Shown: positions 17,913 to 27,376, numbered from the stretch's first letter. The stretch is DNA of 44,105 nt from Sphingomonadales bacterium (GCA_006226685.1 SBGG01000061.1:1-44105); one strand, 5' to 3'. The notes: generated from the letters alone by a model not told the origin. Program-made: numbers and translations.

Positions 17913-20114
17913 TCAAAAACTGTAGCTGATGAAGGCCCGTACATTGCGGGGTTCACCCGGCTGACCGGCGGCGGAATAGGCATTGTAGACGCCATAGATA
18001 TACTGCCGCTTCGTGAGGTTGACGACGCGAACGCCAGCCTCCAGCCCACTGGGTTCGTGCTCGATCGAAAGGCTGGCATTGAACAGCCAACGGCCTTTCT
18101 GACCCAGAACATCGTTGTTGTCGGGCGAATAATAGACCTTCGACTTGAAGCTCGCGTCGCCACGCAGATGCCCTTTCGCGTTCGAACCGACGCCGAAGTT
18201 GAGCTGAGCATAGGCGTTACCCGACCATTTCGGCGCATCGCTCAGGCGATTGCCATCTGTGGTCGCACTTCCGCCAAATGTTGTCACGGCAGGGAAATTG
18301 CCGTCATACTGCGTATCGAGATAGGCAAGCGCGCCGCCGATCTCGAACTGCGGTATCGGCTTGAGATTGAGTTCCGCTTCAACACCCTTCAGCTTCGCGC
18401 CTTTGGCATTGTTGACGAACTGCACAACCTGTCCGCCGCTGAACACAAACTGGTTAACCTGCAACCCCTTGTAGTCATAGTAGAACCCGGCAAGGTTGAA
18501 CGCACCGCCGACCGAAGGCAGACGCAGCTTTAGTCCTGCCTCATAGGCCCAGACCTTTTCCGGCCCATATTCCGCGGTGTCGAGCAGGGCGGGATCGACC
18601 AGCAGGTTGTATCCGCCGCTCTTGAAACCGCGCGTCACGGACGCGTAAACCAGCGTGTCCGCATTTGCCTGATAGTCAATACCAAATTTCGGAGTGAAGG
18701 CATGACGCGTGTTCTGGCCGTTGAAAATATTACCCGTACCCACCGGTTGCTGGTCGACGCTGGTGGACAGGCCATTAGTGGGATCGCCCGCAGGAACGAA
18801 GAGTTCGGCGCCATAGATGTTCGATGCGGTCTTCTTATCAATCGTATAGCGAATGCCGCCCGTCACCTTGAACTGATCAGTCAGCGCATAGCTGCCCTGA
18901 CCGAAGGCGGCGAATGATTTCGTCACCGAATCGATACCCTGCGTCAGCAGGAAGTCGAAAGCCGGTAGACCAAGGCTTGCATTGAAATAGCTATTCGCAT
19001 GCTCACGGAAACCAAATAGGCCGACAACATATTCGAGCCCGCCCGATTTGCCGGAAAGGTTGAATTCCTGGCTAATCTGGTTCTGATCTTCGAAGAATTT
19101 ACGAGTGTGGAAGATCGGGAATATCGTGAAGTCGAGGTCAGCCTCCAGGCTCATCTTCGACTTGCGGTAGGCGGTGATCGAGGTCAGCGTGGTATCGCCG
19201 CCCAGATCGGCCGTGATCTTCGCGCTTGTTCCCCATTGTTCCACAACGCTCTGGTCGGGGAAGTCCTCCGCGGTTTCATAGAAGCCGGGGTTAAAGCCGT
19301 CTGGTGCCACGACCGGCGACAATCGTACGGTGTAACCGTTATAATATTCATCCGCCTTGGTGTAGTCCGCACCAAGAACGATGGACAGGCTCTCGCTCGG
19401 AGTGAATTTGAGCTTGCCGCGTACGCTGCCGCGATTTTCATCCCAAAGATCATGACCGCCCGGCATCAAATTCTTGATGTAACCATCTCGCGAGCTGTAT
19501 CGCGCCGATATGCTGGCTGACAGCTTGTCAGTGATCAGGGGGCCGGAGATGGTGCCTTCCGGCCGTATAAGGGAATTTTCGCCTACCGTAAGCTTCAGCC
19601 GCCCCATCAATTCATTGCCGGGATCCTGCGTGATAACGTTGACCGTGCCACCGATCGCATTGCGACCGTAAAGAGTGCCCTGCGGACCACGCAGGATTTC
19701 CACGCGCTCAACATCAAGAAAATCGACGTTCGCACCGGTCGTGCGTCCATAATAGACGCCATCCACTTGCAAAGTTGTGCTCGGATCACCGCCGGCAAAC
19801 ACATTGTTGGTGCCGATGCCGCGTATGGACGTGATCGACCAAGGACCGTTGAAGGTATAGGTGAAGCCAGGAGTATAGGCTGCGAGATCGGCCAGAGCCG
19901 TCGCCCCGCGCGACTCGATCGCCGCCTGTGAAAAGGCAGTCACCGCAAGGGGGACTTTCTGAAGGCTTTGCTGACCGGTCTTGGTGGCGGTTACGATGAT
20001 TTCATCGACTTGCGCCGCACCGTCGCTCGACTCCTGTGCCCACGCGTTGCCTGCGGACGCCAAAGCTGTGGATAGGACAAAAAGTGACGCAATTCCCCAA
20101 TTAAACTTTTCCAT
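17913..20114 (-). CDS. TonB-dependent outer membrane receptor (block B)
   Basis: A 733-residue outer membrane active transporter. It has a signal peptide (MEKFNWGIASLFVLSTALASAGNAWAQ), a TonB box (DEIIVTATK), a plug domain with VDGVYYGRTTG and VERVEILRGPQGTLYGRNAIGG, and a long beta barrel ending in the aromatic motif RAFISYSF. Plug wording and the absence of an iron-related neighbour fit the Sphingomonad type used for organic substrate uptake rather than siderophores. ATG at 20114 follows a GGAGAG site; an upstream in-frame start would precede the signal peptide by ten residues. It is the first gene of the long operon and probably imports its substrate. Confidence 0.93.
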   Translation of the reverse strand: MEKFNWGIASLFVLSTALASAGNAWAQESSDGAAQVDEIIVTATKTGQQSLQKVPLAVTAFSQAAIESRGATALADLAAYTPGFTYTFNGPWSITSIRGIGTNNVFAGGDPSTTLQVDGVYYGRTTGANVDFLDVERVEILRGPQGTLYGRNAIGGTVNVITQDPGNELMGRLKLTVGENSLIRPEGTISGPLITDKLSASISARYSSRDGYIKNLMPGGHDLWDENRGSVRGKLKFTPSESLSIVLGADYTKADEYYNGYTVRLSPVVAPDGFNPGFYETAEDFPDQSVVEQWGTSAKITADLGGDTTLTSITAYRKSKMSLEADLDFTIFPIFHTRKFFEDQNQISQEFNLSGKSGGLEYVVGLFGFREHANSYFNASLGLPAFDFLLTQGIDSVTKSFAAFGQGSYALTDQFKVTGGIRYTIDKKTASNIYGAELFVPAGDPTNGLSTSVDQQPVGTGNIFNGQNTRHAFTPKFGIDYQANADTLVYASVTRGFKSGGYNLLVDPALLDTAEYGPEKVWAYEAGLKLRLPSVGGAFNLAGFYYDYKGLQVNQFVFSGGQVVQFVNNAKGAKLKGVEAELNLKPIPQFEIGGALAYLDTQYDGNFPAVTTFGGSATTDGNRLSDAPKWSGNAYAQLNFGVGSNAKGHLRGDASFKSKVYYSPDNNDVLGQKGRWLFNASLSIEHEPSGLEAGVRVVNLTKRQYIYGVYNAYSAAGQPGEPRNVRAFISYSF

Positions 20115-20152
20115 AGGTCTCTCCCCAATCGATCCCGACAGCATTCTTTTTT

Positions 20153-20211
20153 AATACGGAACGGCACCGTTCCGTATTGTTGCCGGTTTTTAAGGTAGAA
20201 CGCAACCGTTC
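20153..20211. promoter_or_regulatory. TetR operator pair between the TonB receptor and tetR
   Basis: A perfect palindrome lies at 20153-20178: arms AATACGGAACGG and its exact reverse complement, separated by CA. A second, weaker copy at 20198-20211 keeps the core GAACG-N4-CGTTC. Both are in the 116-bp region between the divergent receptor operon and the TetR gene. This is the expected site for autoregulation and repression of block B by the TetR protein, lifted by the substrate or an intermediate. Confidence 0.82.
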
Positions 20212-20230
20212 CGTTGTGTATGGAGGAAAA

Positions 20231-20863
20231 ATGCTTGATGGCGACGAAAAATCCCGCAACGCGCGGGGAGCAGCCTTGCTCCAGCCGGATCGCACGCGCG
20301 CAATATGGCGCGCCGCGATCATCGAACTTGCGCGAGTTGGCTATGGCCGCTTGTCAATGGAGGTTGTCGCCAAGCGGGCGGGAGTCGGGAAGGCCGCTCT
20401 TTACCGGCGATGGCCGGGAAAGGAGGCGATGGTCATCGCGCTCATCCGCGCCATCGGGCTGGAGGTTATCGCGGTGAGTGATCAAGGTTCGCTTGAAGCG
20501 GATGTTCGTAGATATATCGCGGATGCCACCCGAATTTTAAGCCGACCGCTTTCGGTTCGTATATTGCCGGACCTTTATTCCGAAATGGGGCGTGACACGC
20601 CTCTCGCCGAAGCGATCCGTGCCACGGTTCAGGAGCGAAAGCGCAAAAGCGCCGCCGAGATCGTCGATCGCGCTGTTCGGCGCGGTGAACTGGATGGAGC
20701 GATCCAGCGGGAAATGGCTTTCGACTTTTTGGCTGGGCCCATTTACTGGCGCATGCTGGTAACCCGCCGATCCATTGACGAGCATTATGGCAACGAGCTC
20801 ACCAGCGCGATAATCGGTGCTCTGTCGGCAATGTCCCGGCAGAGGCATGTCATCAGCGCATAA
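20231..20863 (+). CDS. TetR family transcriptional regulator
   Basis: A 210-residue repressor. Its N-terminal helix-turn-helix is clear: IWRAAIIELARVGYGRLSMEVVAKRAGVGKAALYRRWPGKEAMVIALI. A C-terminal ligand domain of the TetR_C (AcrR-like) type contains RVLPDLYSEMGRD-like and GPIYWRMLVTRR segments. ATG at 20231 follows GGAGGAAAA, the best site; longer starts would run into the operator. It is divergent from the ten-gene operon, and the palindrome at 20153-20178 lies between them, so it most probably controls block B. Confidence 0.93.
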   Translation: MLDGDEKSRNARGAALLQPDRTRAIWRAAIIELARVGYGRLSMEVVAKRAGVGKAALYRRWPGKEAMVIALIRAIGLEVIAVSDQGSLEADVRRYIADATRILSRPLSVRILPDLYSEMGRDTPLAEAIRATVQERKRKSAAEIVDRAVRRGELDGAIQREMAFDFLAGPIYWRMLVTRRSIDEHYGNELTSAIIGALSAMSRQRHVISA

Positions 20864-20972
20864 CTGACAAACCTGCCGACCCAAGCCCCATTGATGTTGT
20901 TGGTTGATCCGGTTCGACTTCATACCAATCTGCGCATTCCGTTCACCAGCGGCTTGACCAGCAACGGGCGAT

Positions 20973-21713
20973 ATGGTTTCTGAGATCGTGGAAAACGATA
21001 AGACCAAAAAAGTGCGTCGGTCATCTGGCCGCACCCCAATTCCTGCACCTGATATCGAAGCACTGACTTTCGATGGCAAAGAGCCGATAGAGAGGCAAGT
21101 TTATCTCGCGCTCAGAAAGGCATTAATGTCGGGCTCGATCCTGCCCGGATCGCGCATCAGCAGCCGATCGATCGCGGCATCGCTGGGAATCAGCACCATG
21201 CCAGTTCGCGAAGCACTCAAACGACTTGAATCAGACGGCGCCCTCACCAGCTTCGTCAAAAGCTCTTTCCTGGTATCATACCCATCTGCGCGCGAATTCG
21301 AGGAGATTTTGCAGATCCGGTTGCAGATGGAAGGAATGCTCGCGCGAAACGCAGTGCCGCTCATCTCTTTAGAGCAGATTAGAGAGGTGGAGTGGCTGCA
21401 GGAACGAATGTCGCAATCGACAAGCTGGCGGCAGGTTCTGAACTATAACCAGCAAATGCATTTCACGATCTACAGCGCCGCAGACATGCCCTATGCGCTG
21501 TCACTGGTCGAAAATATCTGGGTGCGCATTGGCCCAGCCCTGCATGCGATTTATGGAACCAAGCTGAGCGAGGAACCCTTTGTTCATCACAATGAGATCA
21601 TCCAGGCGCTCAAAGTGCGAGACCCGGACATGATTGATAAGGCTATCCGTCTCGATCTGGAGGAGGCGGCGGAAACCATAGAGGCAAAATTGCGTTTAGA
21701 GCAAGCCGTATAG
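20973..21713 (+). CDS. GntR family regulator with FCD domain
   Basis: A 246-residue regulator. The winged helix (PIERQVYLALRKALMSGSILPGSRISSRSIAASLGISTMPVREALKRLESDGAL) is the FadR/GntR type, and the C-terminal all-helical FCD ligand domain (EEILQIRLQMEGMLARNAV, NQQMHFTIYSAA, HHNEIIQALKVRD) carries the metal-binding His/Asp pattern. These proteins sense small carboxylates or acyl-CoAs. It lies 109 bp after tetR on the same strand and converges on the acyl-CoA synthetase gene (29-bp gap). It may control block C, whose promoter region is at 29603-29798; that link is inferred. Confidence 0.9.
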   Translation: MVSEIVENDKTKKVRRSSGRTPIPAPDIEALTFDGKEPIERQVYLALRKALMSGSILPGSRISSRSIAASLGISTMPVREALKRLESDGALTSFVKSSFLVSYPSAREFEEILQIRLQMEGMLARNAVPLISLEQIREVEWLQERMSQSTSWRQVLNYNQQMHFTIYSAADMPYALSLVENIWVRIGPALHAIYGTKLSEEPFVHHNEIIQALKVRDPDMIDKAIRLDLEEAAETIEAKLRLEQAV

Positions 21714-21742
21714 CCGACAGGAGGGAGGAGGGATGCCCAACC

Positions 21743-23377
21743 TCACCCCCTTTCGACATAGAAGTCCTTATAGTCCGCGCGAATACGCTTTTTGTCGATT
21801 TTGCCTGTTGCTCCAAGTGGAATATCATCGGTAAACAGGATGGCATCGGGTATCGCCAATCGTGCGAGCTTGCGCGCAAGCACGTCGTGGATGTCTTCTT
21901 CCGTTACGTCGTTGCCAGCTTTTCTCTTCACTAGCAGCAGCGGACGCTCATTCCATTTCGGGTGAGCTATGCCGACCGCAGCGGCAAGCTGCACACCCGG
22001 ATGAGACATGGCGGCATTTTCGAGATCGACCGAACTGATCCATTCACCACCGGATTTTATCACGTCTTTCGCCCGGTCCGTGATGCGCATATATCCGCGC
22101 GCGTCGATCGTCCCTACGTCGCCGGTATCGAAAAAGCCGTCATCATTCAGTGCGATTTCTTCCGCACGGAAATATCGCCCGACGATGGCTTGGCCGCGAA
22201 CCTGGATTGCCCCGATGGTCGCGCCGTCGCGAGATAACTCCTGCCCATTCTCGTCGGCAACGCGCATGTCGATTCCGAGCAGTGGCCGTCCTTGCGCCAT
22301 GCGGTAGCCAAGCTGTTCGTCGTCCGCCAGATCGAGTACCTCAGGCGTCAATCTGCCGACCGTACCAATGGGCGAGAGCTCCGTCATGCCCCATGTATGC
22401 ACAACATCGACGCCATAGTCGGCGAAATCCCGAATGAGCGACTCTGCGCACGCTGCTCCGCCTACAAACAGACGCTTCAGACTGGTGAATTCCTTCCCGT
22501 TCTTTCGCACATATTCGAGAAGGCCAAACCAGACAGTCGGGACACCGGCCACCAGGGTGACGCTCTCCTTCTCGATCAAGTCGTGCAGAGATTGGCCGTC
22601 CAAATGAGCACCCGGCATGACCATTTTGCACCCGGCAGCCGACGCCGCAAACGGTATGCTCCAGCCATTGGCATGAAACATCGGCACAACCGGCATGATC
22701 ACCTCCCTGACCCCTATGCCCAAGGCATCGGGTTGCAGGGCCATCATGGTATGCAGATAATTGGACCTGTGAGTGTAAAGAACGCCTTTTGGGTTACCCG
22801 TCGTACCAGATGTATAACAGAGACCGGCGCCGGAGTTTTCATCAAACGCCCCCCAGTCAAAACTGTCACTTTGGCCATCGACAAAAGCATCCCAGCAGCC
22901 TTGCCCATCTTCGTCCAGTATAATCGCTGTTTGCAGGCTTGGACATTGGGGTTGCAATTGTTCAATTAAAGGCATGAACTGCCGGTCGACAAACACAATG
23001 CGGTCAGCAGCATGATTTATAATATATACAAGTTGTTCCACAGAAAGCCGGGGATTAAGCGTATGGCATATGGCGCCCATCCCCATGATACCATACCACG
23101 CCGCCACATGGCGTCCGCTGTTCATAGCGAGGGTCGCCACGCGATCTCCCTGGCCGATGCCGTATGCGACCAACGCATTGCTCAGGTGCGCGGCGTGGCG
23201 ATGTATGTCTGCCCAGCTCATTCGGTTGATAGAACCATCAAATGCGCGCGAAACGACAGTCCGGGATCCATGCCAACGGGCGGCATGCTCGATGAACTTG
23301 TTCACCGTGAGCGGCCATGCCTGCATCGCTCCGGTTGCGCCATCATCACCTTCCTGAACCATCGTTCTTCCCGACAT
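21743..23377 (-). CDS. Acyl-CoA synthetase (AMP-binding, long/medium-chain type)
   Basis: A 544-residue adenylate-forming ligase that activates a carboxylic acid to its CoA thioester. The P-loop GLCYTSGTTGNPKGVLYTHRS, the motif TWGMTELSPIGT, the hinge region DTGDVGTIDARGYMRITDRAKDVIKSGGEWIS and a C-terminal catalytic Lys within LGATGKIDKKRIR are all present, so the enzyme looks complete. The overall pattern fits medium/long-chain or cyclic carboxylate ligases. It lies 7 bp after the MFE-2-like SDR and is the last gene of block C, giving the CoA ester that the dehydrogenases there would oxidise. Confidence 0.92.
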   Translation of the reverse strand: MSGRTMVQEGDDGATGAMQAWPLTVNKFIEHAARWHGSRTVVSRAFDGSINRMSWADIHRHAAHLSNALVAYGIGQGDRVATLAMNSGRHVAAWYGIMGMGAICHTLNPRLSVEQLVYIINHAADRIVFVDRQFMPLIEQLQPQCPSLQTAIILDEDGQGCWDAFVDGQSDSFDWGAFDENSGAGLCYTSGTTGNPKGVLYTHRSNYLHTMMALQPDALGIGVREVIMPVVPMFHANGWSIPFAASAAGCKMVMPGAHLDGQSLHDLIEKESVTLVAGVPTVWFGLLEYVRKNGKEFTSLKRLFVGGAACAESLIRDFADYGVDVVHTWGMTELSPIGTVGRLTPEVLDLADDEQLGYRMAQGRPLLGIDMRVADENGQELSRDGATIGAIQVRGQAIVGRYFRAEEIALNDDGFFDTGDVGTIDARGYMRITDRAKDVIKSGGEWISSVDLENAAMSHPGVQLAAAVGIAHPKWNERPLLLVKRKAGNDVTEEDIHDVLARKLARLAIPDAILFTDDIPLGATGKIDKKRIRADYKDFYVERG

Positions 23378-23384
23378 CTTCCGG

Positions 23385-24317
23385 TTATGCTCTGGCCAAG
23401 GACCGCTCGAGAACCTGAAACTCGTGCTGCGACTGCATCATGCCGTTTGCAGGCACCATTTCCGCGTCGCGGTTCGTTATACGGTTCAGGTTGGCGGCCA
23501 CGTGTTCTGCCGCTTCTGCCCCGGCACCGGCGAAATATCCTTCAGTCAAAGTGATGTGGGCGGCTTCGAAAGAGCCTGCTCCGGCACACATTATCATCCG
23601 GCTTGGAGCGTTTTCACTCACCAGTGCAAGTACGCCCGGTGAGACCGATCCCGGCGACAGCATGTCGAGTACCTGCGCAGACATGATGTCTTCGGTCATA
23701 CGCGTGGCGGCGGATGGTGCCAGCGCGTTCACCCTGATGTTGTACTTTTCACCCTCGAGGTGAAGTGTATTCATCAGGCCGACGACCGCCAGCTTTGCCG
23801 CGCCATAGGCCGATTGGCCAAAATTGCCGTACAGCCCAGAGGAAGATGTCGTCATTACAATCCGGCCGTAGTTGCGGTCGCGCATGCGGTTCCACACCGC
23901 CTTCGTGCAATGGACCGAACCCCAGAAATGCACATCTACTACGGCCTTGAAGTCTTCCAATGACACTTTGGCAAAGGTCTTGTCGCGAAGGATGCCCGCA
24001 TTGTTGACGAGGATGTCGACGTGGCCCCAATGGTCGATAGCCTGCGCCACCATATCCTCGACCTGGTCGAAATCGGTGACGCTGGAGCCGTTGGCAATGG
24101 CTTCACCACCGAGCGCGCAGATCTCTTCGACAACGGCCTGAGCAGCAGTGAGAGAGCCGCCATCGCCGGTGCGAGCCGCGCCAAGATCATTGACGAGCAC
24201 TTTTGCTCCGCGGGCGGCGAGTAGCAGGGCATGCGCGCGCCCCAGCCCTCCGCCAGCTCCCGTTACGATGGCCACCCTGTTTTTTAAATCTATTTTCACT
24301 TGGTCTTTCCCATACAT
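23385..24317 (-). CDS. MFE-2-like 3-hydroxyacyl-CoA dehydrogenase (SDR)
   Basis: A 310-residue SDR of the subgroup found in peroxisomal multifunctional enzyme 2 / HSD17B4. It starts VKIDLKNRVAIVTGAGGGLGRAHALLLAARGAKVLVNDLG, with the subgroup's conserved G-R-x-H-A and VNDLG. NNAGILRDKTFAKVSLEDFKAVVDVHFWG and TTSSSGLYGNFGQSAYGAAKLAVVGLMNTLHLEG supply the Ser-Tyr-Lys active site. Relatives oxidise (3R)-hydroxyacyl-CoA in beta-oxidation of fatty or steroid side chains. ATG at 24317 starts just before the conserved block; an upstream start adds ten residues. It sits between acyl-CoA dehydrogenase (42-bp gap) and the ligase (7-bp gap). Confidence 0.9.
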   Translation of the reverse strand: MYGKDQVKIDLKNRVAIVTGAGGGLGRAHALLLAARGAKVLVNDLGAARTGDGGSLTAAQAVVEEICALGGEAIANGSSVTDFDQVEDMVAQAIDHWGHVDILVNNAGILRDKTFAKVSLEDFKAVVDVHFWGSVHCTKAVWNRMRDRNYGRIVMTTSSSGLYGNFGQSAYGAAKLAVVGLMNTLHLEGEKYNIRVNALAPSAATRMTEDIMSAQVLDMLSPGSVSPGVLALVSENAPSRMIMCAGAGSFEAAHITLTEGYFAGAGAEAAEHVAANLNRITNRDAEMVPANGMMQSQHEFQVLERSLARA

Positions 24318-24359
24318 ATGCTTCACCTGTCGATCTCGCTCACACAACTCTTCCGGCGA

Positions 24360-26090
24360 TCAGAACTCTTCGATGCCGCTCGTGAGCTCATCCAGCTCCG
24401 GCATCGCCATCGCGGCGATCCAACCGGAAATGGACGGGAGCTCAGATGCAAAAAACCACCGGCATGCGCGTTTCTTCGCGCGCATGTGGATGCCGTCGTT
24501 TTTCGGATTGACGAGAAGCTGATCGAGAAGGAGCCACGCCACGACGACATGGCCCATCGCATCGAGAAAGGGGCTGGCATGGAAAAGCCTTTGCCGGCGC
24601 TCGACGCCACGCAGAAATTGGACGGTAGTCTGGATGCGATTCCAGCCGGTCAGCAGGCTTTCCGCGAGGTCAGCCATGTCCTGATGCTGGCGCGCGCGCT
24701 GCGCAGTCGCAGCGATACGCGATCCAAGTTCGACCGTCGCCACTCCATCTCCGCGCAGGATTTTGCGCTCCAACAGGTCTATTGCCTGAATACCGTTGGT
24801 GCCTTCGTGAATGGGGTTCAGACGATTGTCTCGCCACAGCAATTCGACATCGAAATCACGCGTATAGCCATAGCCGCCATGAATCTGGATCGCGAGATCA
24901 TTGGCCCGGAGCGTCCATGCCGAAGACCAGCTCTTGACGATCGGGGTCAGCAGACTGAGGAGGCCTTCCTCCTTGCGTTCGGAAAGGTGGGCTGCGTAAA
25001 GCGTCAGCGCCAAAGCGCCTTCGCAATAGCATTTCTGCTGCATCAGCATGCGCTGCACGTCAGGATGGTCGATAATCGCGACGTTGCCGCCGCCCCGTTC
25101 GCTATCCGCTGGCTTGCCTTGTACGCGCTCGCGCGCATATGTCAGCGATTGACGGAATGCCCGATATCCGACCGCTGCGGCACCAAGGCTTACGCCAATC
25201 CGCGCTTCGTTCATCATCAGGAACATCTGACGCAAGCCTTCACCTTCGGCCCCGATCCTCCATCCGACAGCACCGGCCGCACCATTGGGCTGAAGATCGC
25301 CCTCTCCGAAGTTCAGCGCGCAATTGGGTATGCCGCGATAGCCAAGCTTATGGTTGAGGCCCGCGACCACCACGTCGTTCGGGGAGCCATCAGGCAAAAT
25401 GCGCGGTACGAGAAAAAGCGAAATACCCGCCGTACCAGAACCCACTTTGCCGTCGGAGTCCACCGCCTTTGCAAGCACAAGATGAACTATGTTTTCGCTG
25501 ATGTCCTGCTCACCGCCCGAAATCCACATTTTCTGTCCGAAGACGCGGTAACGCTCACCCAGGCCATCGCTGCCATCCGGTGTCGCTCGCGTCGTGATAT
25601 CTGCAAGACTTGAACCGGCATTGGGTTCGGAGAGGCACATGGTTCCGAACCAACGCCCTTCCATTTGCGGACCGGCAAAATGCTCAACCTGTGCGGGCGT
25701 AGCGAACGTGGCGATGACGCGGGCGTTGGCAGCGGTAAGCATGATATAAGCGGCGGTCGAAAGATTGGCCGCAGCAAACATGAGATAGGACGCCGAAACG
25801 GTTAGCTGCGACAGGTCCATTCCGCCGATTTCCGGAGCGAAGCTGGCACCGAACAGGCCCAGTTCAGCATAGGCCGCCATCGCATCTTTTGATGCCTGCG
25901 ATACACGCACGCGCCCGTCGACAAGCTCTGGCTCGTGCGTATCGCCAAGGCGGTAATGCGGTGCGAACATATCGTTCGCGAGGCGTTGCGAGAGATCAAG
26001 TACGGCTTGACCAGTCTCTTGATCTTCATCGCCGAGCCAATCGAAAATGATGAATTCGACCTCGCGCTGCAAATCTGCGAGATATGCCAT
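24360..26090 (-). CDS. Acyl-CoA dehydrogenase (DmdC/long FadE type)
   Basis: A 576-residue flavoprotein, longer than the usual 380-residue acyl-CoA dehydrogenases because of a C-terminal helical extension (acyl-CoA dehydrogenase-like domain, as in DmdC). The N-terminal MAYLADLQREVEFIIFDWL, the FAD/substrate block CLSEPNAGSSLADI, QIHGGYGYTRDFDVELLWRDNRLNPIHEGTNGIQ and the Glu in HEGT near the active site are typical. It introduces the alpha,beta double bond into the CoA ester made by the ligase. It lies 116 bp after the hydrolase and 42 bp before the SDR in the same orientation. Confidence 0.93.
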   Translation of the reverse strand: MAYLADLQREVEFIIFDWLGDEDQETGQAVLDLSQRLANDMFAPHYRLGDTHEPELVDGRVRVSQASKDAMAAYAELGLFGASFAPEIGGMDLSQLTVSASYLMFAAANLSTAAYIMLTAANARVIATFATPAQVEHFAGPQMEGRWFGTMCLSEPNAGSSLADITTRATPDGSDGLGERYRVFGQKMWISGGEQDISENIVHLVLAKAVDSDGKVGSGTAGISLFLVPRILPDGSPNDVVVAGLNHKLGYRGIPNCALNFGEGDLQPNGAAGAVGWRIGAEGEGLRQMFLMMNEARIGVSLGAAAVGYRAFRQSLTYARERVQGKPADSERGGGNVAIIDHPDVQRMLMQQKCYCEGALALTLYAAHLSERKEEGLLSLLTPIVKSWSSAWTLRANDLAIQIHGGYGYTRDFDVELLWRDNRLNPIHEGTNGIQAIDLLERKILRGDGVATVELGSRIAATAQRARQHQDMADLAESLLTGWNRIQTTVQFLRGVERRQRLFHASPFLDAMGHVVVAWLLLDQLLVNPKNDGIHMRAKKRACRWFFASELPSISGWIAAMAMPELDELTSGIEEF

Positions 26091-26206
26091 TATCGGGATC
26101 TTTTCCTTCTCAAATCGCCGAAAAATTCGCGCGTCAACTTGTCATGCCGCGCCACCGGATGGCCCGACCATGCAGCGATCCTTCCGCTTGGTTCCTCGAC
26201 GAGGTG

Positions 26207-27376
26207 CTATCCGGCGCTGGTCACACCGCCCAGAGCCTCTGCGAACCAATCGAACACATATTGCGAATGCATCGGCATGTTATCGACGCCGACATGCTCG
26301 GTGCTTCCTTCGGAAAGGGTGAACACCTTATATTCGACCTTCGGGCTGTTCACCGCTTCGGCTATGGTCCGATCGGCATGCCAGATTGGCACCTGACGAT
26401 CATTCTCGCCGTGCACGACGAGCAACGGAACCGTCACCTTGTCCATAACGCCGTTAAGATCGCGCTTGGCGAAGGCGCGCCAGGCCGTTTCGACGTCATC
26501 GACGCCATGCACCTTCATCATATGCTCGTCGAGGTCGGCAAGGCCTGCGGTTACGGACATTTTGCCGCCCTCGAAACGCCCCATATAATCGTCGGCATTG
26601 TAGAAAGCGCCGACGCAGACCACGGCCTTGAGCCGTTTTTCGAATGCTGCAGAACGAGGGGCGTCATAGCCGCCGTTGCTGATGCCCGAAACGCCGATGC
26701 GATCGCCATCGATTTCGGGAAGCGCCGCGAGATAATCATACCACATGCCCGCAATCTTTTCGGACTCCACCTGCTTGTGGATGCCCTGAAGGCGCATGGC
26801 CTCGCCGGTGCCTTCCTGATCGATGAACAATACGGCTATGCCACGCTTTGCCGCATCCTTGGCATAGAATGCGTAGTGCATTTCCTTGATGCTATCGAAG
26901 CCGTTGAAGAAGATGACAGCGGGGTGCGGCCCCGGCCCTTCCGGCAGAGATAATATGGCGGCGACTTCCTTACTCTCGCCATAGGGAATGGTAACCCGCT
27001 TCGCTAGATCGCCACGAAGCTTCAGCGCTTCGTAGAAATATTTTTGCGCCTTTTTGTAGGTGTAAAGCTTGCGCCCATCCGCCCACGGCGTGTTGCGCTC
27101 AGCCATCAGGAAATAGTTGGCCGCGCGAAAATAATATTCACCGGCCGAATACAGCCAGCCACGGCGCTCCATATCGCCACCCAGACGCTCCATGCGCTGG
27201 GCGACATTGGACCAACTCTGATACCATGCCTCGTTGGCGACGGCATGGGAAACCCCGGAAACAACGTTGGACAAAGGCCGACATACATCTGCGATCTCCG
27301 ACATCTCGGCGCCCATGGCTATCGAACAGGCCACGGTCAGGCTCCAGGGATAATTGGTCGGAAAATATTCAAACAT
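26207..27376 (-). CDS. Alpha/beta hydrolase of the FrsA/DUF1100 (2,6-dihydroxypseudooxynicotine hydrolase-like) group
   Basis: A 389-residue protein with an N-terminal helical cap (about residues 1-130, with YYFRAANYFLMAERNTPWADGRKLYTYKKAQKYF) and a C-terminal alpha/beta hydrolase domain. The nucleophile elbow is GISNGG (Ser), and VVHGENDRQVP and TEHVGVDNMP supply the acid and His positions. This layout is that of the DUF1100 esterases, whose characterised member 2,6-dihydroxypseudooxynicotine hydrolase cleaves a C-C bond in a diketone-like substrate. It is cytoplasmic, without a signal peptide. It lies 45 bp downstream of the TonB receptor gene, so it is probably the first intracellular enzyme of block C. 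Confidence 0.87.
   Translation of the reverse strand: MFEYFPTNYPWSLTVACSIAMGAEMSEIADVCRPLSNVVSGVSHAVANEAWYQSWSNVAQRMERLGGDMERRGWLYSAGEYYFRAANYFLMAERNTPWADGRKLYTYKKAQKYFYEALKLRGDLAKRVTIPYGESKEVAAILSLPEGPGPHPAVIFFNGFDSIKEMHYAFYAKDAAKRGIAVLFIDQEGTGEAMRLQGIHKQVESEKIAGMWYDYLAALPEIDGDRIGVSGISNGGYDAPRSAAFEKRLKAVVCVGAFYNADDYMGRFEGGKMSVTAGLADLDEHMMKVHGVDDVETAWRAFAKRDLNGVMDKVTVPLLVVHGENDRQVPIWHADRTIAEAVNSPKVEYKVFTLSEGSTEHVGVDNMPMHSQYVFDWFAEALGGVTSAG

Noticed and set aside
24300..25613. Plus-strand open frame of 437 codons opposite acyl-CoA dehydrogenase
   Set aside because: The acyl-CoA dehydrogenase signatures on the minus strand explain the sequence.
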